Source: Chitinophagaceae bacterium
GTDB lineage: Bacteria > Bacteroidota > Bacteroidia > Chitinophagales > Chitinophagaceae
DNA length: 64,000 nucleotides
Assembly (NCBI GenBank): GCA_004173235.1
Contig: SEAC01000020.1
Location: forward strand, 210,678 to 274,677
Direction of reading: 5' to 3'
Shown here piece after piece: positions 1 to 8,750 of the stretch. A program made the translations under genes and the position numbers. The number at the start of each line of letters is the position of its first letter. The stretch's first letter is position 1. Below the pieces are notes generated by a model that was not told where the DNA came from, ran no database searches, and saw only the letters and a list, made by a program, of their open reading frames with translations.

Positions 1-2
1 GC

Positions 3-955
<953 letters not shown>

Positions 956-1071
956 CGTGAATCGTCAATCGTCAATCGTCAAAGCTGACGCCGATATTTA
1001 AAAACGGAAGCCCAAGGCTTCCGTTTTTCTTTGCCGCGCATCGCGGTTTCACGATTGACGATTAACGATTG
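956..1071. repeat. Inverted pair of degenerate 7-bp repeat arrays around a terminator
   Basis: Directly after the atpC stop, TCGTCAA-like heptamers are repeated about three times (956-983). The inverse complement, ACGATTGACGATTAACGATT, follows at 1051-1070. The two arms flank the atp terminator. Similar stuttering arrays occur in many gaps of this window. Confidence 0.75.
1001..1028 (+). terminator. Rho-independent terminator of the atp operon
   Basis: A perfect 12-bp stem (AAAACGGAAGCC at 1001-1012 with GGCTTCCGTTTT at 1016-1027), a 3-nt loop and a T-run that continues the stem. It lies 46 bases after the atpC stop and can act in both directions. Confidence 0.9.
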
Positions 1072-1130
1072 TCCTTTGCAGCGTTTTTCCCTTCCCGCTT
1101 GCCTACACTGGAAGCACTAACCCTTCGCAC

Positions 1131-2981
1131 ATGAGAATCCTGTTCCTGATCTGCGGTTTCATCGCCGCAAACGCTGCCGTACTCGCCCAGCCCCGTCGCC
1201 AAAACATCGAAGCTCCCGTGCAGGGCGTAACGGTTTACACCACCGGTGCCCGTGTGGAGCGGGCCGCCACAGCTTCTCTTTCGGCAGGCCGCAACGAGAT
1301 CCAGTTCACCACCCTCAGCAGCCAGCTCGACCCGCAAAGCGTGCAGCTGAAGGCCGATGCTTCCATCACGCTCCTCTCGGTGAAGGCTACCAGGGATTTT
1401 CTCACGGAGCGCCGCATCGAGCAGGATGAGCGCAACTTCCGAGACCGTATTTATACGTTGAGCCAGCGCAAGCTCGCCGACGAAAAGCTGCTCGACGTCT
1501 TCCTGAAAGAGGAAGAGATGATCGTAAAGAATCAGTCCATCGGTGGAAGTACAGGTGTGAAGGCGCCCGACCTCAAAGCCGCATTGGACCTGCAACGGCA
1601 ACGCCTGACCGAAGTGTATGAGAAGCAGCTCGAAATCCGTAAGCGCATCGACGAGCAGGCTGCCGATATCAACAAACTGCAGACGCAGCTCGGTGAGTTT
1701 AGCAAGAAACGCGACTCGGTACAATACGTGGTTACTGCCTTGCTCGATAGCAGGGAGCCGCGCAACGTGCGCTTCCAATTGTCGTATAACGTAAAGGACG
1801 CCGGCTGGTACGCCAACTACGATGTACGTGTGACCGAAGTAGGCAAACCACTGCAGGTGTTGATGAACGCAAACGTATACCAGCGCAGCGGCGAAACGTG
1901 GAAAGATGTGGCGCTCACGTTGAGCACGGGCACCCCCAACGACAATGCAACACCCTCGCAACTGCAACCCTGGATGCTGGGATTCTATATGCCTGGCGCA
2001 CCAGTGGCCCCGGCCGGAGCTCCGGGTGATATCAGCGGAAAGATCGTGGACGAAACGGGAGCGCCGGTGCCTTTCGCAACGATCCTCGTGATCGGAACGT
2101 CCAATGCGGTTGCTGCAGATGCCAATGGTTTCTTCAGGCTATCCGGGGTGCCGCAGGGAAGCACCATCAACGCTTCTGCCGTTGGCTACAAGGCGCGCAA
2201 TACGCAGGTGCGCACCGGCTACTACACGATCGCTTTGCAGAGCGCCAATACAAATCTTGAAGAAGTAGTGGTCACGTCGGGTGTGCGGATTCGCGGCACA
2301 AGCTCGGTGGGCTATTCCACTGCCAAGGTGCGGGCAGAAGAGATCCAGGCGGTGTCCATTCAAACGCAGTATCAGGCCACCACCACGGTGTATAAGATCG
2401 AAGAGAAATACACACTCGAAACCGACGGCAAGACAACTACCATCGGCATCAAGCAAATGGAAGTGGCCGCCAGCTACGAATACTTCGCAGCTCCGAAGGT
2501 GGACCCCGCCGCATTCCTCACGGCGCGCATCACCGGCTGGCAGCAGCTCGATCTCACGCCGGGCGAAGCGAGCCTGTATTTCGAAGGCGCCTACCTCGGC
2601 AAAACCTACCTCGACCTCAGCGCAGCTTCCGATACCTTGTCGCTTCCACTCGGTAAAGACAATGGCATCCGCATCACGCGCAAGCTGGTGAAGGAATACA
2701 GCACCAAACGCTTCCTCGGCTCCAACCGCATCGACAGCCGTGGCTGGGAGATCGAAGTGCGCAACAACAAACGCACGGCCATCAACATCACCATCAACGA
2801 CCAGGTGCCTGTGTCGACGATCAAGGAAATATCTGTGGAAGAAGAAAAGACCGATGGCGAGCGTAACAAAGAAACCGGCCTTATCGTTTGGCAGTTCGAA
2901 TTACCCGCCGGCGCCACACGCACGCTGCACCTGAGCTACGAAGTGAAGTATCCGAAGGATCGGAGAGTGGTTTTAGAGTAA
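1131..2981 (+). CDS. MuiA-like DUF4140/DUF4139 protein with inserted carboxypeptidase-regulatory domain
   Basis: 616 residues. A Sec signal peptide (residues 1-19, ending AVLAQ) indicates export. The N-terminal DUF4140-like part starts VTVYTTGARVERAATASLSAGRNEIQF-style at about residue 30 (not written out fully). A charged helical stretch (about 95-200) that may form a coiled coil follows. The C-terminal DUF4139 part resembles mucoidy inhibitor A. Around residues 300-375 sits a CarboxypepD_reg-like fold (SGKIVDETGAPVPFATI) followed by LEEVVVTSG, the sort of sequence seen before TonB plugs. The biochemical function of the family is not known. The gene stands alone after the atp terminator. The start is the ATG directly preceding a typical signal peptide. 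Confidence 0.8.
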   Translation: MRILFLICGFIAANAAVLAQPRRQNIEAPVQGVTVYTTGARVERAATASLSAGRNEIQFTTLSSQLDPQSVQLKADASITLLSVKATRDFLTERRIEQDERNFRDRIYTLSQRKLADEKLLDVFLKEEEMIVKNQSIGGSTGVKAPDLKAALDLQRQRLTEVYEKQLEIRKRIDEQAADINKLQTQLGEFSKKRDSVQYVVTALLDSREPRNVRFQLSYNVKDAGWYANYDVRVTEVGKPLQVLMNANVYQRSGETWKDVALTLSTGTPNDNATPSQLQPWMLGFYMPGAPVAPAGAPGDISGKIVDETGAPVPFATILVIGTSNAVAADANGFFRLSGVPQGSTINASAVGYKARNTQVRTGYYTIALQSANTNLEEVVVTSGVRIRGTSSVGYSTAKVRAEEIQAVSIQTQYQATTTVYKIEEKYTLETDGKTTTIGIKQMEVAASYEYFAAPKVDPAAFLTARITGWQQLDLTPGEASLYFEGAYLGKTYLDLSAASDTLSLPLGKDNGIRITRKLVKEYSTKRFLGSNRIDSRGWEIEVRNNKRTAINITINDQVPVSTIKEISVEEEKTDGERNKETGLIVWQFELPAGATRTLHLSYEVKYPKDRRVVLE

Positions 2982-3139
2982 TGTGGTGATGTGGTAATGG
3001 GGTAATGGGGTATTGGGGTCGCATTGGCGTGCTCAGCCTGACAAGCGCTGTGTCGGCCTGAGCGTAGCCGAAGGCGGGTGCCAAATCGCCTCGAGGTTGG
3101 CAGCTCACTTACCAATGAACCAATAAACCAATAAACCAC
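2982..3139. repeat. Intergenic degenerate repeats (GGTAATGG type, CTGAGCG type, AATAAACC type)
   Basis: The gap holds three short arrays: GTGGTAATGGGGTAATGGGG around 2991-3010, a CCTGAGCGTAGCCGAAGG unit at 3057-3074 that recurs at 41092-41109, and ACCAATAAACC repeats at 3111-3138 that recur near 14000, 20490 and 49450. No gene seen. Confidence 0.7.
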
Positions 3140-3144
3140 TTCCG

Positions 3145-3696
3145 TTAGTTCAGCTGCGGGTCGATCGGGAAGTTCATCATCATTTCGTAGTCGCCACCAA
3201 GGTGCCTGAGAGAGTCGCGCCAGATCTCTTCGGCCTGCTCGTGGAAGATGAGGCGGCGCGTGGCCTCCACCGTTAGCCAGGTCTTCTCGTCGAGCTCGCC
3301 CTGCAGCTGGCCACCGCTCCAGCCCGAGTAGCCGATGAAGAAGCGGATCATCGTTGGGTCGGCGGCGCCGCTGTTAATGAGGGCCACCACCGCTTCGAAA
3401 TCGCCGCCCCAGAATACGCCTTTCACCACTTCCACGCCGCCGGGTATCAGTTCGGGGTAGCGATGGAGGAAATGTACGGTGTTCATCTGAACAGGACCAC
3501 CATAATACACCGGCAGCTTGTGGCCTTCGATCTCGGGAAGCAGTTCGTCGAGCGTGTTCTCGTACTGGCGGTTAATGACGAAACCAATGGCGCCATCTTC
3601 GCGGTGCTCGGTAAGCAGCACGACGGTGCGCATGAAGTTCGGGTCTTTCAGAAATGGGTCGGCGATGAGCAGGACTCCGGAGTCGGGGGGCACCAT
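3145..3696 (-). CDS. yqgE: YqgE/AlgH family protein
   Basis: 183 residues, the usual length for the UPF0301/DUF179 family. Typical blocks are GVLLIADPFLKDPNFMRTVVLL near the N-terminus (family signature: mature protein released as a late product), GAIGFVINR, YYGGPV, and GYSGWSGGQLQGEL. The family is widespread and structurally known, but its role is not settled; a link to transcriptional or alginate regulation comes from a few proteobacterial reports. There is no signal peptide, so it is probably cytoplasmic. No upstream in-frame start exists because a stop lies six codons before the ATG. It is divergent from the kinase gene that follows. Confidence 0.88.
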   Translation of the reverse strand: MVPPDSGVLLIADPFLKDPNFMRTVVLLTEHREDGAIGFVINRQYENTLDELLPEIEGHKLPVYYGGPVQMNTVHFLHRYPELIPGGVEVVKGVFWGGDFEAVVALINSGAADPTMIRFFIGYSGWSGGQLQGELDEKTWLTVEATRRLIFHEQAEEIWRDSLRHLGGDYEMMMNFPIDPQLN

Positions 3697-3779
3697 AATT
3701 AAATGTACGGGTTAGACCACAAAATTGTTAAAGCTCTGAAGGCAACAAATTGATGCCACGATGGGTTAGGCCTCAGCCC

Positions 3780-3787
3780 TATTTTTG
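3780..3787 (+). promoter_or_regulatory. Bacteroidota -7 promoter box for the sensor kinase gene
   Basis: TATTTTTG matches the TAnnTTTG consensus exactly. It lies 30 bases before the GTG at 3818. It makes the upstream TTG start at 3785 unlikely, since that codon sits inside the box. No good -33 TTTG is seen. Confidence 0.55.
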
Positions 3788-3817
3788 CGTACCGGAGCTA
3801 ATTCCTACTTTCCCCGC

Positions 3818-5164
3818 GTGAAACGTGTCTTCCCACTTATAATCGTACTCATCAGTCTTTCGCTGGCCGGCATCGTGTACATCCAGTATTCGTGGCTGAA
3901 GAACGTGATGCTCGTGCAGCAGGAGCAGGTGCGGCATAAGGTACGCGAGGCTGTGGACCGCGTTGCCGACGAACTCGGTGCCTACAAAGGGGCGTCGGCG
4001 GCTTCCGGCATTGGCGGTGCGCGCACCTTCCCCGGCTTCGATTCCCGCCTCGACCTTCCGCATACCTACACCATTTCGCAGCGTTTCACTGCACAGGAGA
4101 TCTATGAGAAGATCCGCCGCGAGTTCGATGCCCAAAAGCTCGACAAGGTTCCGTTCGAATTCGGGGTCGCCACCAACCTCAACGGCTTCTACCTCGGCCG
4201 CCGTTCCAATCGTTTTGAAAACTGGAATGCCGACTCGGCAAACCATTACCAATACCTGCGTCCCATCAACCCGCCCGGCAGCTCCGCGATGGAGAACCTC
4301 GTGCCCGACGAGATCCTCATCGTGCTCATCCCCAGTGTGGAAAGCATCGTCAACATGCAGCTGCGCTCGCGTATTGCACTCGCCGTGCTGTTCACCATGA
4401 TCATCATGGCGGCATTCGGACTCACGCTCTATACCATGTTCCGGCAGAAGAAGCTTGCGCAGATCAAGAACGACTTCATCAACAACATGACGCACGAGTT
4501 CAAGACGCCCATTGCCACCATTTCGCTGGCGGTGGATGCGTTGCGCAACGAGAAAGTGCAGGCCGATGTGAAGAAGCTTTCCTACTTCAGCGAGATCATC
4601 AAGGAAGAGAATCAGCGGATGAACCGCCAGGTGGAAACGATCCTGAAAGCCGCACTGCTGGAGCGGCAGGAGATCCAGCTTAATCGCAAAGAGCTCGACG
4701 CCCACCAGATCATCCAGGATGTGGCCGACAATTTCATCCTGCGGCTGCAGGAAAAAGGCGGCTCGCTTGAGCTGAAGCTTGATGCCGACAACGCGCTCAT
4801 CTACGCCGACGAAGTGCACTTCTCCAACCTGGTGAACAACCTGATGGACAATGCGGTGAAGTACTCGAAGGAAAACGTAGCTCCGCGCATACAGCTTTCC
4901 ACCCGCGCCGACGATCGCCGCTTCTTCATCCGCATCGAAGACAATGGCATCGGCATGAACCGCGAGACGCTCAAGCGCATCTTCGAAAAATTCTACCGCG
5001 CCCATACCGGCAATATCCACAACGTAAAGGGCTTCGGCCTCGGACTGTCTTATGTGAAAGGAGTTGTGGAAGCCCACCAGGGGCATATCAAAGCAGAAAG
5101 CACGCTGGGCAAGGGCTCGGCGTTTACGATGGATTTTCCGTTGTTCCAGGAGCAGGAATCGTGA
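3818..5164 (+). CDS. Sensor histidine kinase, membrane-bound, orphan
   Basis: 448 residues from the GTG start. A transmembrane segment at about residues 4-24 and a second near residues 185-208 bracket a periplasmic sensor region of about 160 residues with no recognisable fold. No HAMP domain is evident. The HisKA helix carries NNMTHEFKTPIATISL with the phosphoacceptor His226. The ATPase domain has the N box (NLMDNAVKYS), G1 (DNGIGM), F box (FEKFYR) and G2 (GFGLGLSYVKG). It is therefore a complete kinase. No response regulator is adjacent: downstream there is only repeat sequence and convergent queA, so the partner must be encoded elsewhere. The GTG is preferred over an upstream TTG because of the promoter box. 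Confidence 0.88.
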   Translation: MKRVFPLIIVLISLSLAGIVYIQYSWLKNVMLVQQEQVRHKVREAVDRVADELGAYKGASAASGIGGARTFPGFDSRLDLPHTYTISQRFTAQEIYEKIRREFDAQKLDKVPFEFGVATNLNGFYLGRRSNRFENWNADSANHYQYLRPINPPGSSAMENLVPDEILIVLIPSVESIVNMQLRSRIALAVLFTMIIMAAFGLTLYTMFRQKKLAQIKNDFINNMTHEFKTPIATISLAVDALRNEKVQADVKKLSYFSEIIKEENQRMNRQVETILKAALLERQEIQLNRKELDAHQIIQDVADNFILRLQEKGGSLELKLDADNALIYADEVHFSNLVNNLMDNAVKYSKENVAPRIQLSTRADDRRFFIRIEDNGIGMNRETLKRIFEKFYRAHTGNIHNVKGFGLGLSYVKGVVEAHQGHIKAESTLGKGSAFTMDFPLFQEQES

Positions 5165-5349
5165 ATCGTGAATCGTGAGCCGTGAGCGGCGGCACGACCG
5201 GGCCGGCGTCATTGCGAGAAGGCGACCGAAGGGGTCCCGAAGCTTCGGGGGACGAAGCTATCTTTTGCTTGATGTGGGAAAGCCTGAATAAGTCATTGCC
5301 CGGGTGAGATTGCTTCGATATCGGCTTTGCCTCTATCCCTCGCAATGAG
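5165..5349. repeat. GTGAATC array plus GTCATTGCGAG-bounded interspersed element
   Basis: 5161-5186 is a stutter of GTGAATC/GTGAGCC units starting in the kinase stop codon. 5208-5349 begins with GTCATTGCGAG and ends with its inverse CTCGCAATGAG, with GAGATTGCTTCG inside. A second element with the same ends and inner motif lies at 38733-38861. It has no coding capacity and looks like a non-autonomous palindromic repeat. Confidence 0.7.
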
Positions 5350-5376
5350 GTCCATTACTTACACAGCGTTCATTCT

Positions 5377-6576
5377 CTACTTTTTCCAAAGCAAACTGCT
5401 ATCCCCATAACTCAAAAACCGGTACCCTTCTTCCAATGCATGGTCATACAACGCGCGCCAGTTGCCGCCAATGAAGGCTGCCACAAGCAGTATCAGCGTT
5501 GAACGCGGCTGGTGGAAGTTGGTGATGAGCGCATCGGCGGAGCGAAACTGGTAGCCGGGGCGGATCAGCAATGCCGTGCGGCAGTGCACTTCTTCCATAA
5601 CGCTTTTTTGGAGTTCCCGTAGAACTACGGTGATGCTCTCCCGGTAATTCATTTGTCCATCGAGTTCGTATGCTTCCCATTGACTGAGTTCGGTTTGCAG
5701 GCTTCCGCTGGTGGCGGTCTTTACCCCCAGCCAGTACAGGCTTTCAAGCGTGCGGAGGCTGGTAGTGCCTACGGCCACGATGGGTCCTGCTTCTATGAGT
5801 GCGCGGAGCGTGGCGGCAGTAACGCTGAAGTGCTCGGCATGCATGGTGTGCCCGCTGATGGTTTCGCTTTTCACCGGCTTGAACGTGCCTGCACCCACGT
5901 TGAGCGTCACCGGCACACGGCGCACACCAGCGGCTTCGAGTTGTTGCAGGATGTGTTCGGTGAAATGCAGCGCGGCAGTGGGTGCCGCCACCGACCCTTC
6001 GTTGCGGGCGAATACGGTCTGGTAGCGCTCGGCGTCGCTGTGTTGCGCGGCGCGGCGGATGTAGGGAGGAAGCGGAATGGCGCCCGCCACGTGAAGTACC
6101 TCGGCGAACGGAAATCCGCCGCTCCATCGTAGTTCTACAATATAGTCGTCGGGCTCTTTTGAAAGGAGGCGCGCCTCCAGCGTACAGGATTCCCCAAGCA
6201 CTTCGAGTTGTTTCGCAAGCACCTGCCCATCTTTCCACTTCGATGCGCCGCCCACCAGGCAGCGCCAGCGCACCGGCCCTTCGCTTTGAAGGGCCGTCGT
6301 CATTTCGGAAGGCTGGTAGGGCTCCAGACAAAATAGCTCGATGATGCCGCCGGTTGGCTTCTGGAAGTGGATGCGCGCTTCGATCACCCGGGTGTCGTTG
6401 AATACCAGTGTCGCGCCTTCCGGAAGGAGCGAAGGCAGGTCGCGGAAGCTCCGATCGGTGATTTTCCCACTTTCCGACACCAAAAGGCGGGAAGCGTCCC
6501 GCTCGGGAAGGGGAAAGGCTGCAATCCGGTCGTCGGGGAGCGTGTAATCGAAATCCTGAAGCGAAAGATTGTCCAT
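5377..6576 (-). CDS. queA: S-adenosylmethionine:tRNA ribosyltransferase-isomerase
   Basis: 399 residues. QueA transfers and isomerises the ribosyl moiety of S-adenosylmethionine onto preQ1 at tRNA position 34, giving epoxyqueuosine. Recognised by the N-terminal DYTLPDDRIAAFPLPERDASRL, the FNDTRVIEARI block, YIRR, TVFARNEGSVAAPTA, LNVGAGTFKPV, HAEHFSV, AVGTTSLRTLE and the C-terminal LITNFHQPRSTLILLVAAFIG. All are conserved and the length is in the family range. It is transcribed away from mraZ, with a 212-bp shared upstream region. It is a single-gene unit ending near the interspersed repeat. Confidence 0.95.
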   Translation of the reverse strand: MDNLSLQDFDYTLPDDRIAAFPLPERDASRLLVSESGKITDRSFRDLPSLLPEGATLVFNDTRVIEARIHFQKPTGGIIELFCLEPYQPSEMTTALQSEGPVRWRCLVGGASKWKDGQVLAKQLEVLGESCTLEARLLSKEPDDYIVELRWSGGFPFAEVLHVAGAIPLPPYIRRAAQHSDAERYQTVFARNEGSVAAPTAALHFTEHILQQLEAAGVRRVPVTLNVGAGTFKPVKSETISGHTMHAEHFSVTAATLRALIEAGPIVAVGTTSLRTLESLYWLGVKTATSGSLQTELSQWEAYELDGQMNYRESITVVLRELQKSVMEEVHCRTALLIRPGYQFRSADALITNFHQPRSTLILLVAAFIGGNWRALYDHALEEGYRFLSYGDSSLLWKK

Positions 6577-6696
6577 CTGTTGTTAATAACTGCGGGTTTA
6601 TCCACACCAGCCATTCGGTTATGCACACTAAATTCACCGCACTGGTACTCTTTGACGCTGAAAAATACCGTGGAACCGAGTGAAATCAGGCCTTCA

Positions 6697-6720
6697 CAGG
6701 GTAAATGGGTAGGTGGATAA
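6697..6720 (+). promoter_or_regulatory. Three tandem octamers upstream of mraZ
   Basis: AGGGTAAA, TGGGTAGG and TGGATAAA follow each other without gaps (consensus TGGGTAAA). Direct TGGG-type repeats upstream of mraZ are the known operator style of MraZ in enterobacteria, though with a different spacing. Binding here is inferred. Confidence 0.4.
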
Positions 6721-6745
6721 AATAACCCTTCCGCATATGCTATGC

Positions 6746-6765
6746 AAAAGTGGTAAAAAGTGTTA
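6746..6765 (+). promoter_or_regulatory. Putative MraZ operator: two AAAAGTGKTA decamers
   Basis: AAAAGTGGTA (6746-6755) is followed at once by AAAAGTGTTA (6756-6765); they differ at one base. AAAGTG[T/G] direct repeats with 10-bp spacing are the described MraZ site in mollicutes. The pair touches the -7 box at 6764-6770, so binding would block the dcw promoter, which fits autoregulation. Confidence 0.6.
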
Positions 6766-6770
6766 TTTTG
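6764..6770 (+). promoter_or_regulatory. Probable -7 box of the dcw cluster promoter
   Basis: TATTTTG is a one-base-short variant of TAnnTTTG. It lies 18 bases before the mraZ ATG, so the leader would be only about a dozen nucleotides. Confidence 0.45.
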
Positions 6771-6788
6771 TGTCAACTAATCCCAAAA

Positions 6789-7262
6789 ATGACCCCAATC
6801 AGCTTTCTCGGCGAGTATGAAGCAACCTTGGATGCCAAGGGCCGCTTCTTGCTGCCTGCCGGTTTCAAGCGCCAGCTGCCGGAAGGCGAAGCTACGCGTT
6901 TTGTGCTGAACAGGGGCTTCGAGAAGTGCCTCACGCTCTACCCAATGCAGAGCTGGCAGCCGCTTTTCGACCAGATCTCCACTCTCAACGATTTCGACCC
7001 GAAGGTGCGCGAGTTCCGCCGCTACTTCCTCAACGGAGCGGTAGAAGTGGAGCCCGATACGGCTGGACGTATCCTTATTCCGAAAAACCTTTCGGAGTAT
7101 GCCCGCCTGGGCAAGGATCTCGTGCTGACCGGCGCGTTGAATAAGATCGAGATATGGGATAAGACCGAATACCAGAAGTTCTTTGAATCCGTTTCCACTG
7201 CCGACTTCAGCGCGCTTGCTGCTTCGGTGATGGCGCCCAAGACGGGAGGTTTCAATGGGTAA
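6789..7262 (+). CDS. mraZ: Transcriptional regulator / cell division protein MraZ
   Basis: 157 residues. MraZ is a DNA-binding ring-forming protein of the AbrB-like fold and the usual first gene of dcw clusters, where it represses its own operon. Two SpoVT/AbrB-type halves are visible: GEYEATLDAKGRFLLPAGFKR near the N-terminus (DAKGR signature) and EVEPDTAGRILIPKNL in the middle (DxAGR signature). The ATG at 6789 is chosen because an upstream GTG at 6750 lies before the promoter box, and the conserved FLGEYEATLD follows the ATG directly. The stop overlaps the rsmH start by 8 bases, which suggests translational coupling. Candidate operator repeats lie just upstream. Confidence 0.95.
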   Translation: MTPISFLGEYEATLDAKGRFLLPAGFKRQLPEGEATRFVLNRGFEKCLTLYPMQSWQPLFDQISTLNDFDPKVREFRRYFLNGAVEVEPDTAGRILIPKNLSEYARLGKDLVLTGALNKIEIWDKTEYQKFFESVSTADFSALAASVMAPKTGGFNG

Positions 7263-8277
7263 GAAGCGTCAGCCATCAGCCGTCAGCCGTGAGCAAAAGG
7301 CTCCCGGCGAAATAGCTGCAAAGGCTCCCAGCTCAACGCTCACGGCTCACGGTTCGGCTGGATCGGCCGTTCCCAATGCCGACTACCACGTCCCCGTCCT
7401 CCTCAGCGAGGTGCTGGAAGCGTTGGCCATAAAGGAAGACGGCGTGTATGTGGACTGCACCTTCGGGGGCGGCGGCCACAGCAGCCACATTCTGAAGGCG
7501 CTTGGTTCCAAAGGCCGCCTGATCGTATTCGACCAGGATGCCGATGCAGCCCGCAATGTGCCGGATGATGCCCGCGTGACCTTCGTGCCGCACAACTTCC
7601 GCCACCTGAAGCGCTTCCTTCAGTTCCATGGCGTGCCGCAGGTGGATGGCATTCTGGCCGACCTCGGTGTGAGCAGCCACCAGTTTGATGAAGGCAGCCG
7701 CGGCTTTTCAACCCGCTTCGAGGGAGCGCTCGATATGCGGATGGACCAGCGTGGCGAGAAGACAGCGGCTTCGGTGCTCCAGACCTACAGCGAACCCGAG
7801 CTGCAAAAGATGCTCGGTGCGTATGGCGAGGTGACCAACGCGAAAACGCTGGCACGGACTATTGTAGAAATACGGAAGACGACCTCCTTCGATACCACTA
7901 CCGCCTTCCGCAACGCGGTGAGCAGCGTGGTGAAGGGGAACCCGAACAAATATTTTGCGCAGGTGTTCCAGGCCCTCCGCATTGAAGTGAACGACGAGAT
8001 GGGTGCGCTGAAGGAGCTGCTGGAGCAGGTGCCCGATGCACTGAAACCCGGTGGCCGCGCGGCTTTCATCACCTTCCACTCGCTGGAAGACCGGCTGGTG
8101 AAGGTGTTCTTTCGAAACGGAACCTTCGAGCCGGAAGAAGAACATCCCTTCGAATCGAAGAAGCGGTATAATCCGCTAAAGCTCGTCAACAAGAAACCGA
8201 TCGAGGCAGGAGGGGACGAATTGAAGCGGAATACAAGATCGAGAAGCGCAAAGCTCAGAGTGGCGGAGAAGGTGTAA
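7255..8277 (+). CDS. rsmH: 16S rRNA (cytosine(1402)-N(4))-methyltransferase RsmH
   Basis: 340 residues. It methylates N4 of C1402 in 16S rRNA using S-adenosylmethionine. Core motifs are HVPVLLSEVLEAL, VDCTFGGGGHS (SAM binding), LIVFDQDADA, GILADLGVSSHQFDE, RGFSTRFEGALDMRMD, FQALRIEVNDE and ITFHSLEDRLVK. The N-terminus is odd: about 40 residues of polar, low-complexity sequence precede the conserved core. They are encoded by an inverted pair of the intergenic-type repeat (CAGCCGTGAGC and GCTCACGGCTCACGG). No other in-frame ATG, GTG or TTG exists before the core, so this extension must be translated if the enzyme is made. Confidence 0.95.
   Translation: MGKKRQPSAVSREQKAPGEIAAKAPSSTLTAHGSAGSAVPNADYHVPVLLSEVLEALAIKEDGVYVDCTFGGGGHSSHILKALGSKGRLIVFDQDADAARNVPDDARVTFVPHNFRHLKRFLQFHGVPQVDGILADLGVSSHQFDEGSRGFSTRFEGALDMRMDQRGEKTAASVLQTYSEPELQKMLGAYGEVTNAKTLARTIVEIRKTTSFDTTTAFRNAVSSVVKGNPNKYFAQVFQALRIEVNDEMGALKELLEQVPDALKPGGRAAFITFHSLEDRLVKVFFRNGTFEPEEEHPFESKKRYNPLKLVNKKPIEAGGDELKRNTRSRSAKLRVAEKV
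7268..7359. repeat. Degenerate repeat pair inside the rsmH coding sequence
   Basis: Arm one has stuttering CAGCC(A/G)TCAGCCGT(G)AGC; arm two has GCTCACGGCTCACGG, its inverse. Both belong to the same family as the arrays at 5161-5186 and 22010-22025. Here they lie entirely within the reading frame. Confidence 0.75.
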
Positions 8278-8319
8278 AGACGCACCATGTGCGTCTCCGG
8301 AGACGCGTATGGCGCGTCT
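8278..8319. repeat. Two tandem 19-bp palindromes upstream of ftsL
   Basis: AGACGCACCATGTGCGTCT (8278-8296) and AGACGCGTATGGCGCGTCT (8301-8319) are each a 7-bp stem with a 5-base loop, joined by CCGG. They begin at the base after the rsmH stop and fill the gap to ftsL. They look like a REP-type hairpin pair; an effect on mRNA stability is possible but not shown. Confidence 0.75.
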
Positions 8320-8334
8320 ATACGAAAACAAACT

Positions 8335-8676
8335 ATGGAACAGGTTACCAACAAGAAAGACTTCGATCTCCGCTTTCGCTGGAAGCGGCTGCTGAACTAC
8401 GGCAACGTAGTGCAGCAGATGCCTTTCTTCCTGTTTCTCGCAGCGCTGGCGGTAGTGTATATCTACAACGGCCACCTCGCCGACAAACTGAATCGCGACA
8501 TCGCGAGAACGCAACGGGAGCTGAAGGAACTGGAGTACGAATACAAAACGGTGAAGGGGCAAGTGCTTTTTCAAAGCAAGCAAAGCGAGCTCGTAAAAGC
8601 CGTGGCCCCATTGGGTTTGAAAGAAATGAGCGCGGCTCCGATGGTGCTGAGCGACTCGATACCAAGTAAAAATTAA
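8335..8676 (+). CDS. ftsL: FtsL-like cell division protein
   Basis: 113 residues: a short basic cytoplasmic N-terminus (DLRFRWKRLLNYG), one transmembrane segment (MPFFLFLAALAVVYIYNG, about residues 26-44), then a periplasmic helix with leucine-zipper-like heptads (LNRDIARTQRELKELEYEYK). Size, topology and position between rsmH and ftsI are those of FtsL, which forms the FtsQLB complex; sequence identity in this family is too low for more. The ATG at 8335 is preferred because the upstream in-frame start at 8287 would translate the palindrome pair. Confidence 0.8.
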   Translation: MEQVTNKKDFDLRFRWKRLLNYGNVVQQMPFFLFLAALAVVYIYNGHLADKLNRDIARTQRELKELEYEYKTVKGQVLFQSKQSELVKAVAPLGLKEMSAAPMVLSDSIPSKN

Positions 8677-8678
8677 CA

Positions 8679-8740
8679 AGTGAAAAGTCAAAAGCGCTGG
8701 CGACGATCCGGGTTTTGACTTTTGAATTTTGACTTTTGAA
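8679..8740. repeat. Inverted degenerate repeat pair between ftsL and ftsI
   Basis: GTGAAAAGTCAAAAG is followed after about 20 bases by TTTTGACTTTTGAATTTTGA, the inverse with one extra copy. Same stutter style as the other gaps. Confidence 0.65.
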
Positions 8741-8750
8741 TTAAAGAGCG

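Noticed and set aside
3785-3817. TTG start at 3785 for the sensor kinase
   Set aside because: The codon lies inside a perfect -7 promoter box; the GTG at 3818 directly precedes the membrane segment.
8287-8334. Longer ftsL start at 8287
   Set aside because: It would translate the two palindromes; the ATG at 8335 gives the normal FtsL size and topology.
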